DNA from: Bryobacterales bacterium
GTDB taxonomy: Bacteria > Acidobacteriota > Terriglobia > Bryobacterales > Bryobacteraceae
Length of the DNA stretch: 64,000 bases
Assembly (NCBI GenBank): GCA_020846745.1
Contig: JADLDI010000059.1
Span: forward strand, 1 to 64,000
Reading direction: 5' to 3'
Shown: positions 54,825 through 62,878 of the stretch, piece after piece
How positions within the stretch are numbered: position 1 is the first letter of the stretch
How the letters are laid out: each line of letters opens with the position of its first letter
The notes under the pieces: generated by a model
Told to the model about the DNA's origin: nothing
Databases searched by the model: none
The model's input: the letters and a program-made list of their open reading frames with translations, nothing else
Made by a program: the position numbers and the translations under genes

Positions 54825-55736
54825 TCAACTAACCCCCGCCAAGTACTTGACAAGAGAGTGCGCAATCCGCCCGCCCAACCGTCCCCTGCAGTAACTTAGC
54901 GCCGGATGTGCGTCCACTCCAACGCAGTAGTAGCACCCACTATCCGTCAACCTGAGGTTCACCCTGGCCCATTTCAATTCGAGCGCCTGTACCAGCCTCA
55001 GACAGCCCTCCTCAACCTCCGCCGGCAGGCACGGCGGCTTATCCGAATCCCCATCGGTCCCACGCTCTCCGCAACCACTGAGGGTCCCGGCTATCACGCA
55101 TCGTTCGCCCAACGTAGTGACAGCCAGGCTTAGCCCTTCAATGCGCTTCTGCAGCAACACTGCGCCCCGCCCGAGTTGCGAACGCATCCAGTCAATGCCG
55201 GCAGGCAAGTTCAACTCCACCTCCATCGAGACGCCGTCCGCTGTCACCATTACCTGCCCGTGCTTCCGTATAAACCGGAGAGCTTCCACCCCATCGTTTG
55301 TAAGTAACGAGTCCGGCACTCGAAAGAAACGGCGGATCACCTGCGGCTGAACCAACGCCGCTAACTCACCGGCCGAAGGTTCCCCGGGTTTCACTACCCG
55401 CGCGGGCGAGCTATCGATCCACGCGCTTAGTTGATGGTGAAACCTCGAAAGCCGCCGCTTATCTGAGCAACCGCATTCCGCGAACCCCGGCAAGATAGCA
55501 GCGTCGACAAGCCTGGAAAATACCCCAGTTACGCTCGAAAGTTGATAACTCTCGTTATAATATGTCAACCTTCCCTCCACGCCCTGCGGTGTGTCGGCGA
55601 AGTCGATCGTCGCGTTCCCAAATTCCCGCTGATCGAGGAAAACGTGTCGAACCGACAAATCGCGGGCAGCTTCCACGGTCGCTTCAACCGACGGGTCGGA
55701 CGCGACGCCACAAATCAGGACGAGTGGTTGCTTCAC
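54825..55736 (-). CDS. Degenerate ATP-grasp (MvdD/RimK-like) protein
   Basis: About 303 residues. The N-terminal pre-ATP-grasp domain has LVLICGVASDPSVEATVEAA, then LDQREFGNATIDF and SSVTGVFSRLVDA. The middle VIRRFFRVPDSLLTNDGVEA matches the VPxTLxTND motif of MvdC/MvdD-type ligases. The C-terminal domain has VLLQKRIEG-like and NLRLTDSGCYYCVGVDAHPA segments, where the usual metal-binding ExN reads GVDAHP. The conserved Lys after TND is also not seen. It may have lost ligase activity or act with its partner gene. GTG 55736 overlaps the partner's stop. Confidence 0.6.
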   Translation of the reverse strand: MKQPLVLICGVASDPSVEATVEAARDLSVRHVFLDQREFGNATIDFADTPQGVEGRLTYYNESYQLSSVTGVFSRLVDAAILPGFAECGCSDKRRLSRFHHQLSAWIDSSPARVVKPGEPSAGELAALVQPQVIRRFFRVPDSLLTNDGVEALRFIRKHGQVMVTADGVSMEVELNLPAGIDWMRSQLGRGAVLLQKRIEGLSLAVTTLGERCVIAGTLSGCGERGTDGDSDKPPCLPAEVEEGCLRLVQALELKWARVNLRLTDSGCYYCVGVDAHPALSYCRGRLGGRIAHSLVKYLAGVS

Positions 55737-56458
55737 GGTGCGCCTCCGCCGCCCGAGCCCGCCGAGCGCTTCGCAACCTGTTGAAAAATCAACGCGAGGG
55801 AATTCAGAAACGGAGCGCCGCCCGCCCTCAGGTCGGGACACAAACAAATCCCGCTAAACACCACGCCGCTCGTATTCTTCTCGAACTCCACCCCCATCAG
55901 CGGCGTTCCCGCCAGCGCCGCCAGCCTTATGCAAGCCGGCTCAAATTGCTCGGGCACGCTCTTTGAGAAGAACCGGTCGAAAAGGACGAGCCCTGAACAA
56001 CTCGGCGCGGCGCTACTTGCCCTTGCCGCCACCGGCAAGCCCGCCCGCCTGGCTAACTCCGCCCATTGCTGCTTCGTCCGCCGCCCCGGCTGATGCTCTC
56101 CAAAGTGCGGTCCTGGCAGTACGGGAACCTCAAGGCAAGATAGACAACTGAACACAACAGACTGTAACTTCTCCGAAGCCGTGAAATGTCCATCCTCGCG
56201 GGCGCCCCACCAACTCCCGTCAACCGCGCACTCCAATCGGTTCAGTACCCCGCGTATCGCCGCGCTGTGCAGTCTCCGCCCATCCGCCATCCTGATCGAG
56301 AACGACGCTTCGGTCGAACTCAAATGGTGCGCAATCCGTGCGCCTCTCAGTAACTCCTCCGGGTATAAGTAGTGAATTGGACCCATTCCCCGCCGTGACA
56401 ACCCACGATATACCCATTCGGCGGAACGGTCGCGTTCCGCGGCTAATATCAGCCACAT
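55733..56458 (-). CDS. ATP-grasp-like partner protein of unknown function
   Basis: About 241 residues. The start MWLILAAERDRSAEWVYRGL and AAIRGVLNRLECA resemble the N-terminal domain of the downstream protein (SVTGVFSRLVDA). The last 60 residues (LAALAGTPLMGVEFEKNTSG, then CLCPDLRAGGAPF) resemble its C-terminal part. The middle ATP-binding lobe is very short, so it cannot be a complete ATP-grasp enzyme. ATG 56497 and the frame to 56677 are possible starts, but upstream sequence contains a dispersed repeat. The stop overlaps the downstream GTG as GTGA, so they are coupled. Confidence 0.5.
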   Translation of the reverse strand: MWLILAAERDRSAEWVYRGLSRRGMGPIHYLYPEELLRGARIAHHLSSTEASFSIRMADGRRLHSAAIRGVLNRLECAVDGSWWGAREDGHFTASEKLQSVVFSCLSCLEVPVLPGPHFGEHQPGRRTKQQWAELARRAGLPVAARASSAAPSCSGLVLFDRFFSKSVPEQFEPACIRLAALAGTPLMGVEFEKNTSGVVFSGICLCPDLRAGGAPFLNSLALIFQQVAKRSAGSGGGGAP

Positions 56459-56710
56459 GACAGCGCCGGCCCCACTCCGCCTTGTCCCCTGAGACATCCA
56501 TATGTTCTCACCATCACCACTTGTGTTGTGCCGCCCGCCGGCCGCCCGTTTCAGTCTTGAGCCGCGATTTCCGCTCCGGCAAACCATTCCAAACACGGCG
56601 CCTGTGACTCCCGAATCCAAAACACTCGCGCGAACCCCGGCCCGAGCCGCCGCTTTGCTAAGCGTGGGTGCCCGCAACTCGCCTCAGGGACCCCTTCCAA
56701 GGCGGACCCA
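56459..56710. other. Intergenic region with a partial copy of a dispersed repeat
   Basis: The interval before the ATP-grasp-like pair holds CCGGCAAACCATTCCAAACACG at about 56576-56597. This is a near match of a segment of the 70-bp units at 62538 and 62616 (CCGGTAAACCATTGCAAACACG). No convincing small gene or peptide precursor was found on the minus strand here, although the frame of the pair's first gene stays open to 56677. Confidence 0.45.
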
Positions 56711-56749
56711 GTAAAACCGCTAGGGGCGCCTCGGACGGAAGCACCCCTA
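56711..56749 (-). terminator. Terminator of the isomerase gene
   Basis: On the minus strand TAGGGGTGC at 56749-56741 pairs with GCGCCCCTA at 56729-56721, with one mismatch, and GCGGTTTTAC follows. It lies about 45 bases after the isomerase stop and separates that gene from the ATP-grasp-like pair. Confidence 0.55.
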
Positions 56750-56792
56750 CTTCAAACGTGCGGAATGATCGAGCCGAATCGCTCAGCGTTCC

Positions 56793-57842
56793 CTACGACA
56801 ATCCGATAATGCGCCGGTTCCGTGCCGTATCCGAGGCTGCGCCCGCAAAGTCGTCAAACGCCTTTTTCGGCACATCGATCAGGTGCGACGCGATGAACGG
56901 CGCGCCTTCCGCGGCCCCCTGCGCGGCATCCTTGTAGCAGCACTCCCATTCGAGCACCGCCCATGACGAATAGCCCACCGCCGTCAATCGCGTGAACACC
57001 TGTTTGAAATCCACCTGCCCATCACCCAGCGACCGGAACCGCCCCGGACGCTGCTTCCAATCCAGATAGCCGCCGTACACACCAGCCCTCGCCGACGGCC
57101 GGAACTCCGCGTCTTTCACATGGAATGCCTTGATGCGCGACCCATACACATCGATAAAACCCACATAGTCCAGGCACTGCAGAATGAAGTGCGACGGGTC
57201 GTAGTTGATGTTCACGCGCGCATGGTTTCCGGTCGCTTCCAGGAAGCGCTCGAAGGTGGCGCCGTCATAAAGGTCTTCACCCGGGTGCAACTCATAGGCG
57301 AAATCCACCCCATACTTATCCGCCATGTCCAGAATCGGCTTCCAGCGCGCAGCCAGTTCCTTGAAACCTTCTTCCACCAGTCCTGGGGGGCGCTGCGGCC
57401 ACGGATAGATGGTCGGCCACAAAAGGGCCCCCGAAAATGAGGGCGTAACCGGCAGGCCCAGGTTGGCGGAAGCCTTGATCACCAGCTTCAACTGCTCGAT
57501 GGCCCATTCGGACCGCACCTTCGGGTTGCCCCTCACTTCAGGCGCCGCGAAGACATCGAACAGTTCATCGAATGCCGGGTGCGACGCCACCAACTGGCCC
57601 TGTAAGTGCGAGGCCAGTTCTGTTATCGTCAACCCGTTAGTCTGGCCCTTCAGCTCATCGCAGTACGTCTTCGACTCGGCAGCTTTACGCAGATCCATGA
57701 TGCGGCTGTCCCAAGAGGGCAGTTGGACGCCGATGTAGCCGAGCGACTTAGCCCAGGCGGTTATGTTCGGCAGGGAATTGAACGGGGCTTCGTCGCCCAT
57801 GAACTGGGCGAGGAAGATTGCAGGTCCTTTGATCTGAGACAT
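56793..57842 (-). CDS. Sugar phosphate isomerase/epimerase (xylose isomerase-like TIM barrel)
   Basis: About 349 residues. The barrel starts AIFLAQFMGDEAPFNSLPNI and has WAKSLGYIGVQLPSW, then YGVDFAYELHPGEDLYDGAT with the metal-ligand Glu, then VNINYDPSHFILQCLDYV, FHVKDAEF and WAVLEWECCYKDA. These match AP_endonuc_2-type sugar isomerases that use Mn or Mg. The start MSQIKGPAIF at 57842 is preferred; the frame to 57995 is Pro/Arg-rich. TAACAT lies eight bases upstream. A terminator follows. The substrate is unknown. Confidence 0.85.
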   Translation of the reverse strand: MSQIKGPAIFLAQFMGDEAPFNSLPNITAWAKSLGYIGVQLPSWDSRIMDLRKAAESKTYCDELKGQTNGLTITELASHLQGQLVASHPAFDELFDVFAAPEVRGNPKVRSEWAIEQLKLVIKASANLGLPVTPSFSGALLWPTIYPWPQRPPGLVEEGFKELAARWKPILDMADKYGVDFAYELHPGEDLYDGATFERFLEATGNHARVNINYDPSHFILQCLDYVGFIDVYGSRIKAFHVKDAEFRPSARAGVYGGYLDWKQRPGRFRSLGDGQVDFKQVFTRLTAVGYSSWAVLEWECCYKDAAQGAAEGAPFIASHLIDVPKKAFDDFAGAASDTARNRRIIGLS

Positions 57843-57850
57843 ACACGAAT

Positions 57851-57856
57851 ATGTTA
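57851..57856 (-). promoter_or_regulatory. -10-like hexamer TAACAT
   Basis: On the minus strand it ends eight bases before the ATG at 57842; a leaderless start is expected. Confidence 0.4.
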
Positions 57857-58051
57857 CGCGAGCCACGCGAACAGGGATAGGCGGAGTTCCGCGCGGTAAG
57901 CGAAACCCCGGATCAGGCCAGGAATCATTCACTCGTAACCCGCTGCCGCCCCGAAACGGAGCGGGAGCGTCAGCGACCCGGCCCGGCGCACCCAACCCCC
58001 CGAAGCGCGATCACCCTCTCCGTTGCGGGCCGACCGCTGATCGCTATGTGC

Positions 58052-58840
58052 CTACGCCGATTTCGCGCACCGGAACCCGACATCCGGCGCCGGACCGCCC
58101 GGCGCGTGGCTACGCCTCGCCGTCACCCGCAAATCCAGTTCGCCCACTGCATAGCTGCCCCCGCGAATCACCCGCGCAACCGTCGCTTCCTTCCAATTCC
58201 CGGGCAAAGCCGCGGGCCGGTAAGCGGCATCGTACGGAGCTTTCCATTCGTCCACACAATACTCCCAAACATTACCCGCCAGATCGTACAACCCATATTC
58301 GTTGCCTTCGTATGATTGAACGGCCACCGGTTCGCCTACACCCGAACCCGCGTAGTTGCACGTGTCCGGTGCCGCCTTTATGTCACCCCACGGAAACTCC
58401 GCCCCTGTCTTGCCGCCGCGCGCCGCCAACTCCCATTCCGCTTCGGTGGGCAACCGGCGCCCGCGCCACTGCGCGTACGCCACGGCAGCCTGCCAGCTTA
58501 CAAAGGTTACCGGATGCTCTTCCTTCCCCGCGGGCGGCTTGCCCTCTTTCCAGTGCGACAGGTACTTGCCCCTAGGCCGCCACTCCGGGTTGGCTTCCAC
58601 AAACTCCGCAAACGCGGCGTTCGTCACCTCGCACCGTTCCATCCAGAACGGGGTCACGATCGCTTCGTGCCGCGGTGTTTCAGCCATCAGGCGAGCCATT
58701 GCCGACGCGCTCAACCCGGCATACCGCGCGCGCAACTCCGCTTCATCCGACCCTTGCAGATACTTTCCGCCCGGAACCTTCACCAGTTCCGTCGTCGGCG
58801 GTCCGGCCAGAAATGCCAGCAACAGTTCGCGGCGCCGCAT
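58052..58840 (-). CDS. SUMF1/FGE-sulfatase-like domain protein without catalytic cysteines
   Basis: About 262 residues. A short hydrophobic N-terminus is followed by the formylglycine-generating-enzyme fold: LVKVPGGKYLQGSDEAELRA, TPFWMERCEVTNAAFAEFVE, RLPTEAEWELAARGG, YGLYDLAGNVWEYCVDEWKA, then VIRGGSY and the end DVGFRCAKSA. The two active-site cysteines of true FGE are replaced (SYAVGELDLRVTAR). It is more likely an EgtB- or SumF-like structural protein than a sulfatase activator. TATATT lies six bases before the ATG. It runs 36 bases after the acyltransferase gene. Confidence 0.82.
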   Translation of the reverse strand: MRRRELLLAFLAGPPTTELVKVPGGKYLQGSDEAELRARYAGLSASAMARLMAETPRHEAIVTPFWMERCEVTNAAFAEFVEANPEWRPRGKYLSHWKEGKPPAGKEEHPVTFVSWQAAVAYAQWRGRRLPTEAEWELAARGGKTGAEFPWGDIKAAPDTCNYAGSGVGEPVAVQSYEGNEYGLYDLAGNVWEYCVDEWKAPYDAAYRPAALPGNWKEATVARVIRGGSYAVGELDLRVTARRSHAPGGPAPDVGFRCAKSA

Positions 58841-58846
58841 GCGGCG

Positions 58847-58852
58847 AATATA
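58847..58852 (-). promoter_or_regulatory. -10-like hexamer TATATT
   Basis: On the minus strand it ends six bases before the ATG at 58840, and no ribosome site is seen. Confidence 0.4.
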
Positions 58853-58876
58853 GCGCGAACCGTCCCTCGAAAAGCG

Positions 58877-59995
58877 TTACAGCTTGAAAAAGATCTTCCG
58901 CTGATACAGCCACCAGCAGATGTAGATCTGGAACGCGATCACCAGGTTATCGTTCAGCATCTTGCCGGCCGGGCCCCACCAGTCCACCGCCCATCCCGTA
59001 AACACCAGGCCGGCCTGCGTCATCCACCGCAGCATAATCTCGTGGAACAGATAAATAAAAATCGAGTTCGCCCCCACCATCGCGATGATTGCTGTGCTCT
59101 TCCGCCAACCCTTCAAATCGATCGCCCAGTAGAACAGCGCCAGCGTCCACAACGTGATCCCGACGCTAACAAAGGCAAAACTGGCGGTCCAGATTTTCTT
59201 GATCACCGGAATCAGCGGATCGAGCGCCAGCCCGAGCGCGATTCCCACCGCTCCCGCAACTACCAGCTTCCGTAACTTCTCTTGCGCCGGCGCCGGGCGG
59301 AACAGTACCCACCCCGCCATCATGCCCCAAATCGTGTTCGCCGCCGACGACAGCCAGTTGATCGTCGCATAGCCGCCGCCCCAGTTCTTCCCTAGCACCA
59401 TCGTATCGAGCACATAGCCGAAATTCGCGTTCTTAGCCCATGCCCCGGTCACCCCGGGCAAGCGGACCCACTCATAGAGCGCCGTGTGCAACGCCAGCAA
59501 CCCGAGCGACACGCCCAACTGCACCCGCCACGAACGCCGCAGCAGCAGGTACGCAATCATGTACGTGAACGCCAGCTGTCCCAGCACGTTAATCAGGTCG
59601 AGAATCGGCTTGCCTGTATTCAACGACCGCGCCATCGTACCCAGCAAAATCAGCAGCGCGCACCGTTTCACTACATGCCGGAACGTCACCGCCCGCGGCT
59701 CCCCCAGTTGCTCGCGCCGCGTGAATGCCCATGGCATCGCCACACCCACAATGAACATGAAAAATGGTTGGATGAGGTCCCATGGATACATCCCGTGCCA
59801 GTCCGCATGCGTGAACTGCCGCGCCACCGGACCCAGCACCGGATCGTCCATAAACCAACGCAATCCGAAACCGTTCGAAATCATCCAGATCATCGTCAGC
59901 CCGCGAAACACGTCCAGCGAGTAGAGTCTTTCCCCGACCGTAGTGCTGGGGGAACCCACCGATGAGTCCTGCGGACGAACGCTCACTGTCGGCAT
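58877..59995 (-). CDS. Membrane acyltransferase (heparan N-acetyltransferase/DUF5009-like)
   Basis: A 372-residue protein with about ten membrane segments. The start YSLDVFRGLTMIWMI with the conserved Asp-Arg, then WHGMYPWDLIQPFFMFIVG and SSAANTIWGMMAGWV, matches NagX/HGSNAT-type acyltransferases. They are thought to acetylate sugars using a membrane acyl donor. The last segments contain GANSIFIYLFHEIMLRW. TACAAT lies six bases before the ATG. It is followed by the SUMF1-like gene and is probably co-transcribed with it. The acceptor is unknown. Confidence 0.85.
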   Translation of the reverse strand: MPTVSVRPQDSSVGSPSTTVGERLYSLDVFRGLTMIWMISNGFGLRWFMDDPVLGPVARQFTHADWHGMYPWDLIQPFFMFIVGVAMPWAFTRREQLGEPRAVTFRHVVKRCALLILLGTMARSLNTGKPILDLINVLGQLAFTYMIAYLLLRRSWRVQLGVSLGLLALHTALYEWVRLPGVTGAWAKNANFGYVLDTMVLGKNWGGGYATINWLSSAANTIWGMMAGWVLFRPAPAQEKLRKLVVAGAVGIALGLALDPLIPVIKKIWTASFAFVSVGITLWTLALFYWAIDLKGWRKSTAIIAMVGANSIFIYLFHEIMLRWMTQAGLVFTGWAVDWWGPAGKMLNDNLVIAFQIYICWWLYQRKIFFKL

Positions 59996-60001
59996 GAGGG
60001 G

Positions 60002-60007
60002 ATTGTA
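60002..60007 (-). promoter_or_regulatory. -10-like hexamer TACAAT for the acyltransferase gene
   Basis: On the minus strand TTACAAT ends six bases before the ATG at 59995. TTGGTG at about the -35 position may be weakly used. A leaderless start is expected. Confidence 0.5.
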
Positions 60008-60075
60008 ACCCTATTGCGATTCCACCAACCGGTCGATTAATCGGGCACACTAGTTATGCTTGTGGAGGAGGACCT

Positions 60076-61833
60076 TTGGAACAAATCTTATTAGCTTTGT
60101 GCGTTGTGGCCGGCGTCATTTTCGGCTTCCTCATCGCTTGGATCAGCCTGCGTTCCGAGCGTGTCGCCATCTTCGATAAAGGTAAGGCCGATGGCGCCAA
60201 TGAGCGCGCCGCCCTTGAAGAGCGCGCGAAACAGAAAGATCTGCGTATTGAGGAAATCTACGCCGAACGCGCCCAAGAGCGTGCCGAACTCGAAAAGCTC
60301 CGCGAAGAGATCGCCACCCTCCGCGCCGCGCAAAACGATTACGAACAGCGCGTCTCCACCGCCCGCGAACAAGCGCAGCAGGGCGTGGCTGTGAAGCTCG
60401 AAGCACAGGAACAGATGCTCGTCACCGTGCGCGGAGCTTTGAACGAAAAGACCATGGAAACCGAACGCCTCCGTTCCGCGCTGATAAGCTCGGAAGTGGA
60501 AGCCAAGGCCCTGCGCGAAGCCGTCGCCGCCGCAGAAGCGAAAGACGCGGCCCACCGCCAGAAAATCGAATCGCTTGAAGCCGAGGCGCTTGCCCGTAAG
60601 GCGGAGATGGACGCCATTCGCGAAGAGGCGGCTTCTCTCCGTGCCGATGGCAACGCCCTGCGTACTTCGCTTGCCGAAAAAGATGCGCTGCTTAAGGAAC
60701 TGCGCGACGCTCAGCAGCGCCTGGCCGATACCTTCCGCGCCCTCGCGGGCGAAGCCCTTCAAACGGCCAGCAAAGACTTTGTCGAACTCGCCCGTGGCGA
60801 ACTCGCGCGCATCCAAACCGAGGCCAAGGGCAATCTCGAAGTGGTGGTGAAACCGCTTCACGAACACCTCGACAAGCTCGACCGCAATGCCGGCGAACTC
60901 GAACGCCTCCGCAGCGAGTCCGATGGCCGCCTTCGCGAACAGCTAAACGCCTTGAACACCGTCCAGCAGCAATTGCGTGCCGAAACAGCCAACCTCGTAA
61001 CCGCGCTCCGCACTCCGGCTGTCCGCGGGCGCTGGGGCGAAGTCCAGTTGCGCCGCGTGGTCGAACTCGCAGGCATGCTCCAGCATGTCGACTTCTCTGA
61101 GCAGCCATCCGTCGATACCGACCGCGGCGTGCAGCGCCCCGACATGATCATCCACCTGCCCAGCAAACGCCAGATCGTCGTCGACGCGAAGGTCTCCCTT
61201 CAGGCTTACCTCGAATCGCTCGAGGCGCAGGATGAAACCGTGCGCCTGGCCAAGCTCGGTTCACACGCTGCGCAGGTCCGGGCGCATCTCTGCAAACTCG
61301 CCGACAAGCGCTATTGGAACCAGTTCCCCGAGGCTCCGGAGTTCGTCGTTGCTTTTCTCCCCGCCGAAACGTTCTTCAGCGCCGCCCTCCAGCAGGACCC
61401 CGGCCTCATCGAATTCGGTGCCGAGCAGGGCGTAATCCTGGCGACGCCCACCACCCTGATCGCCCTTCTGAAAGCCGTCGCCTACGGCTGGCAGCAGGAA
61501 CGGCTCGCCGAGAATGCCCGCCACATCAGCGAACTCGGCCAGACCTTATATGACCGTTTGCGCGTGTTCCTGGGCTATGCGGACGATATCCGCAAAAACC
61601 TCGTCCGCACGGTCGACTCCTACAACCGCGCCGCGGCTTCGCTCGAAACGCGTGTCCTCGTAAGCGCGCGCAAGTTCAGGGAATTGGGTGCGGCGACGTC
61701 CGACGAACTGCCGGTTCTCGATGTCATCGACGAGGTTCCCCGAAATCTGCAAGCCTTAGAGCAGGCTTCGCTGTTTGAAGAGCAGACCAAGGTCTTGTCA
61801 GCCGGAGCGGTGCCCGTAACCGTCGCGGATTGA
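60076..61833 (+). CDS. rmuC: DNA recombination protein RmuC
   Basis: A 585-residue protein. A membrane helix ([19 protein letters not shown]) is followed by about 230 residues of coiled coil ([20 protein letters not shown]). The RmuC domain follows with [20 protein letters not shown], then [20 protein letters not shown] and [20 protein letters not shown]. The family limits inversions and is related to nucleases (D/E-x-K in [11 protein letters not shown]). It starts with TTG at 60076 behind GGAGGAGG. Confidence 0.92.
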   Translation: MEQILLALCVVAGVIFGFLIAWISLRSERVAIFDKGKADGANERAALEERAKQKDLRIEEIYAERAQERAELEKLREEIATLRAAQNDYEQRVSTAREQAQQGVAVKLEAQEQMLVTVRGALNEKTMETERLRSALISSEVEAKALREAVAAAEAKDAAHRQKIESLEAEALARKAEMDAIREEAASLRADGNALRTSLAEKDALLKELRDAQQRLADTFRALAGEALQTASKDFVELARGELARIQTEAKGNLEVVVKPLHEHLDKLDRNAGELERLRSESDGRLREQLNALNTVQQQLRAETANLVTALRTPAVRGRWGEVQLRRVVELAGMLQHVDFSEQPSVDTDRGVQRPDMIIHLPSKRQIVVDAKVSLQAYLESLEAQDETVRLAKLGSHAAQVRAHLCKLADKRYWNQFPEAPEFVVAFLPAETFFSAALQQDPGLIEFGAEQGVILATPTTLIALLKAVAYGWQQERLAENARHISELGQTLYDRLRVFLGYADDIRKNLVRTVDSYNRAAASLETRVLVSARKFRELGAATSDELPVLDVIDEVPRNLQALEQASLFEEQTKVLSAGAVPVTVAD

Positions 61834-61854
61834 GCGGCTCGACCGCTCTTCTCC
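61832..61854 (+). terminator. Weak terminator after rmuC
   Basis: GAGCGG at 61832-61837 pairs with CCGCTC at 61843-61848 with a five-base loop, then TTCTCCT. It overlaps the stop codon of rmuC. Confidence 0.45.
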
Positions 61855-61962
61855 TAAATTTCGCCTGGACCGAAAAAATTCATTCACAACAGTTTTGAAA
61901 TTTTAATCAAAAACTTTCGGCTGATTACTGTCAGTTGTTTACAAGGAAAACGTCCGCTTACG

Positions 61963-61985
61963 GATCCTTCCGCTGAGGAAGGATC
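61963..61985 (+). other. Perfect 9-bp hairpin upstream of the SEC-C gene
   Basis: GATCCTTCC at 61963-61971 is the exact reverse complement of GGAAGGATC at 61977-61985, with a five-base loop. It lies 27 bases before the ATG at 62013, after an AT-rich patch. It may be a leader hairpin or an operator. Confidence 0.5.
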
Positions 61986-62012
61986 TCAAACCGGCCATGG
62001 TATTCCCTGGGC

Positions 62013-62537
62013 ATGTCGACAACAGTTCTACCCCCGGCAATCTCCGCCGCCCAGCGCAACGTATTTGATGCCTTGGCCGCCTCCATCCGCGACGCCGCTC
62101 GCCCCCACGGTTGCCTCGAAGACTTCGCCTGCCAGCGCCTGGCCTACGCCCAATGGCACTTCGAACGTGCCGCCCAACTGGCCATGCAATTCGAAGAAGG
62201 TAGCCCCGAATTCGTGAAGTATCAGAAACTGTCCCTAAGCTGGGAAGCCTCCTTCAACCGCGCCATGCGCCACCTCCGCGACCTCCAAACCCTCCGCGCC
62301 CACTCCAACCCCAACGCCGACACACCCCTGCGCTACCTGGACCGTAAAGCACGCGTTGCCGACGCCCCCACGACACCCGCCGCTGACCCACAACCCGAGC
62401 AAAATCAAAATTTTGCGAAACGAAATCCCCACCCCGCGGAAGTTGGCCGTAACTCCCCCTGCCCCTGCGGCTCCGGCCAAAAATACAAGCGCTGCTGCGG
62501 CGTCAACGCTCCCCCGATCCTGAACCAAGCCGCATAA
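62013..62537 (+). CDS. SEC-C motif protein
   Basis: A 174-residue protein. Residues 1-95 are helical with Ala/Arg-rich repeats of a four-helix type ([29 protein letters not shown]). The end has the SEC-C zinc motif [17 protein letters not shown] (CxCx8CC), also found in SecA and many small proteins, which binds zinc and often a nucleic acid or ribosome partner. Residues 130-148 include a linker encoded by a sequence nearly repeated at 62790. The role is unknown. Confidence 0.78.
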   Translation: MSTTVLPPAISAAQRNVFDALAASIRDAARPHGCLEDFACQRLAYAQWHFERAAQLAMQFEEGSPEFVKYQKLSLSWEASFNRAMRHLRDLQTLRAHSNPNADTPLRYLDRKARVADAPTTPAADPQPEQNQNFAKRNPHPAEVGRNSPCPCGSGQKYKRCCGVNAPPILNQAA

Positions 62538-62719
62538 CCGGGTCCGGTAAACCATTGCAAACACGCACTGCTCCGGAAACGGAACCGCAACCGTAAGGGC
62601 GCGGGCCCTAAAGTCCCGGGTTCGGTAAACCGTTGCAAACACGCACTGCTCCGGAAACAGAACCGCAACCGTAAGGGCGCGGGCCGCGTTTTTTCTCAGC
62701 CCCGTAAGGGCGCGGGCCC
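62538..62719. repeat. 70-bp direct repeats plus a partial third copy
   Basis: Units at 62538-62607 and 62616-62685 are nearly identical and contain GCAAACACGCACTGCTCCGG and CCGTAAGGGCGCGGGCC. A shortened unit (CCCGTAAGGGCGCGGGCCC) is at 62701-62719. T-runs follow the last two (GTTTTTTCT, ATTTTTTTCAG), so they may act as terminators for the SEC-C gene. A diverged part of the same repeat is at about 56576. The remaining bases to 62878 show no gene. Confidence 0.9.
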
Positions 62720-62878
62720 AATTTTTTTCAGTCCCGTCACCTTCTGGCTTCTGGCTTCTGACTTCTTGCGTAAGCTCTTTGACATCACGATTTTGCGAGA
62801 CGAAATGCCCCGCTCCGGGAGCCCCCTTGTCCTCGACCACGCTACGCTCTATCCTGAACAGCAATACGGTTGTCCGAA

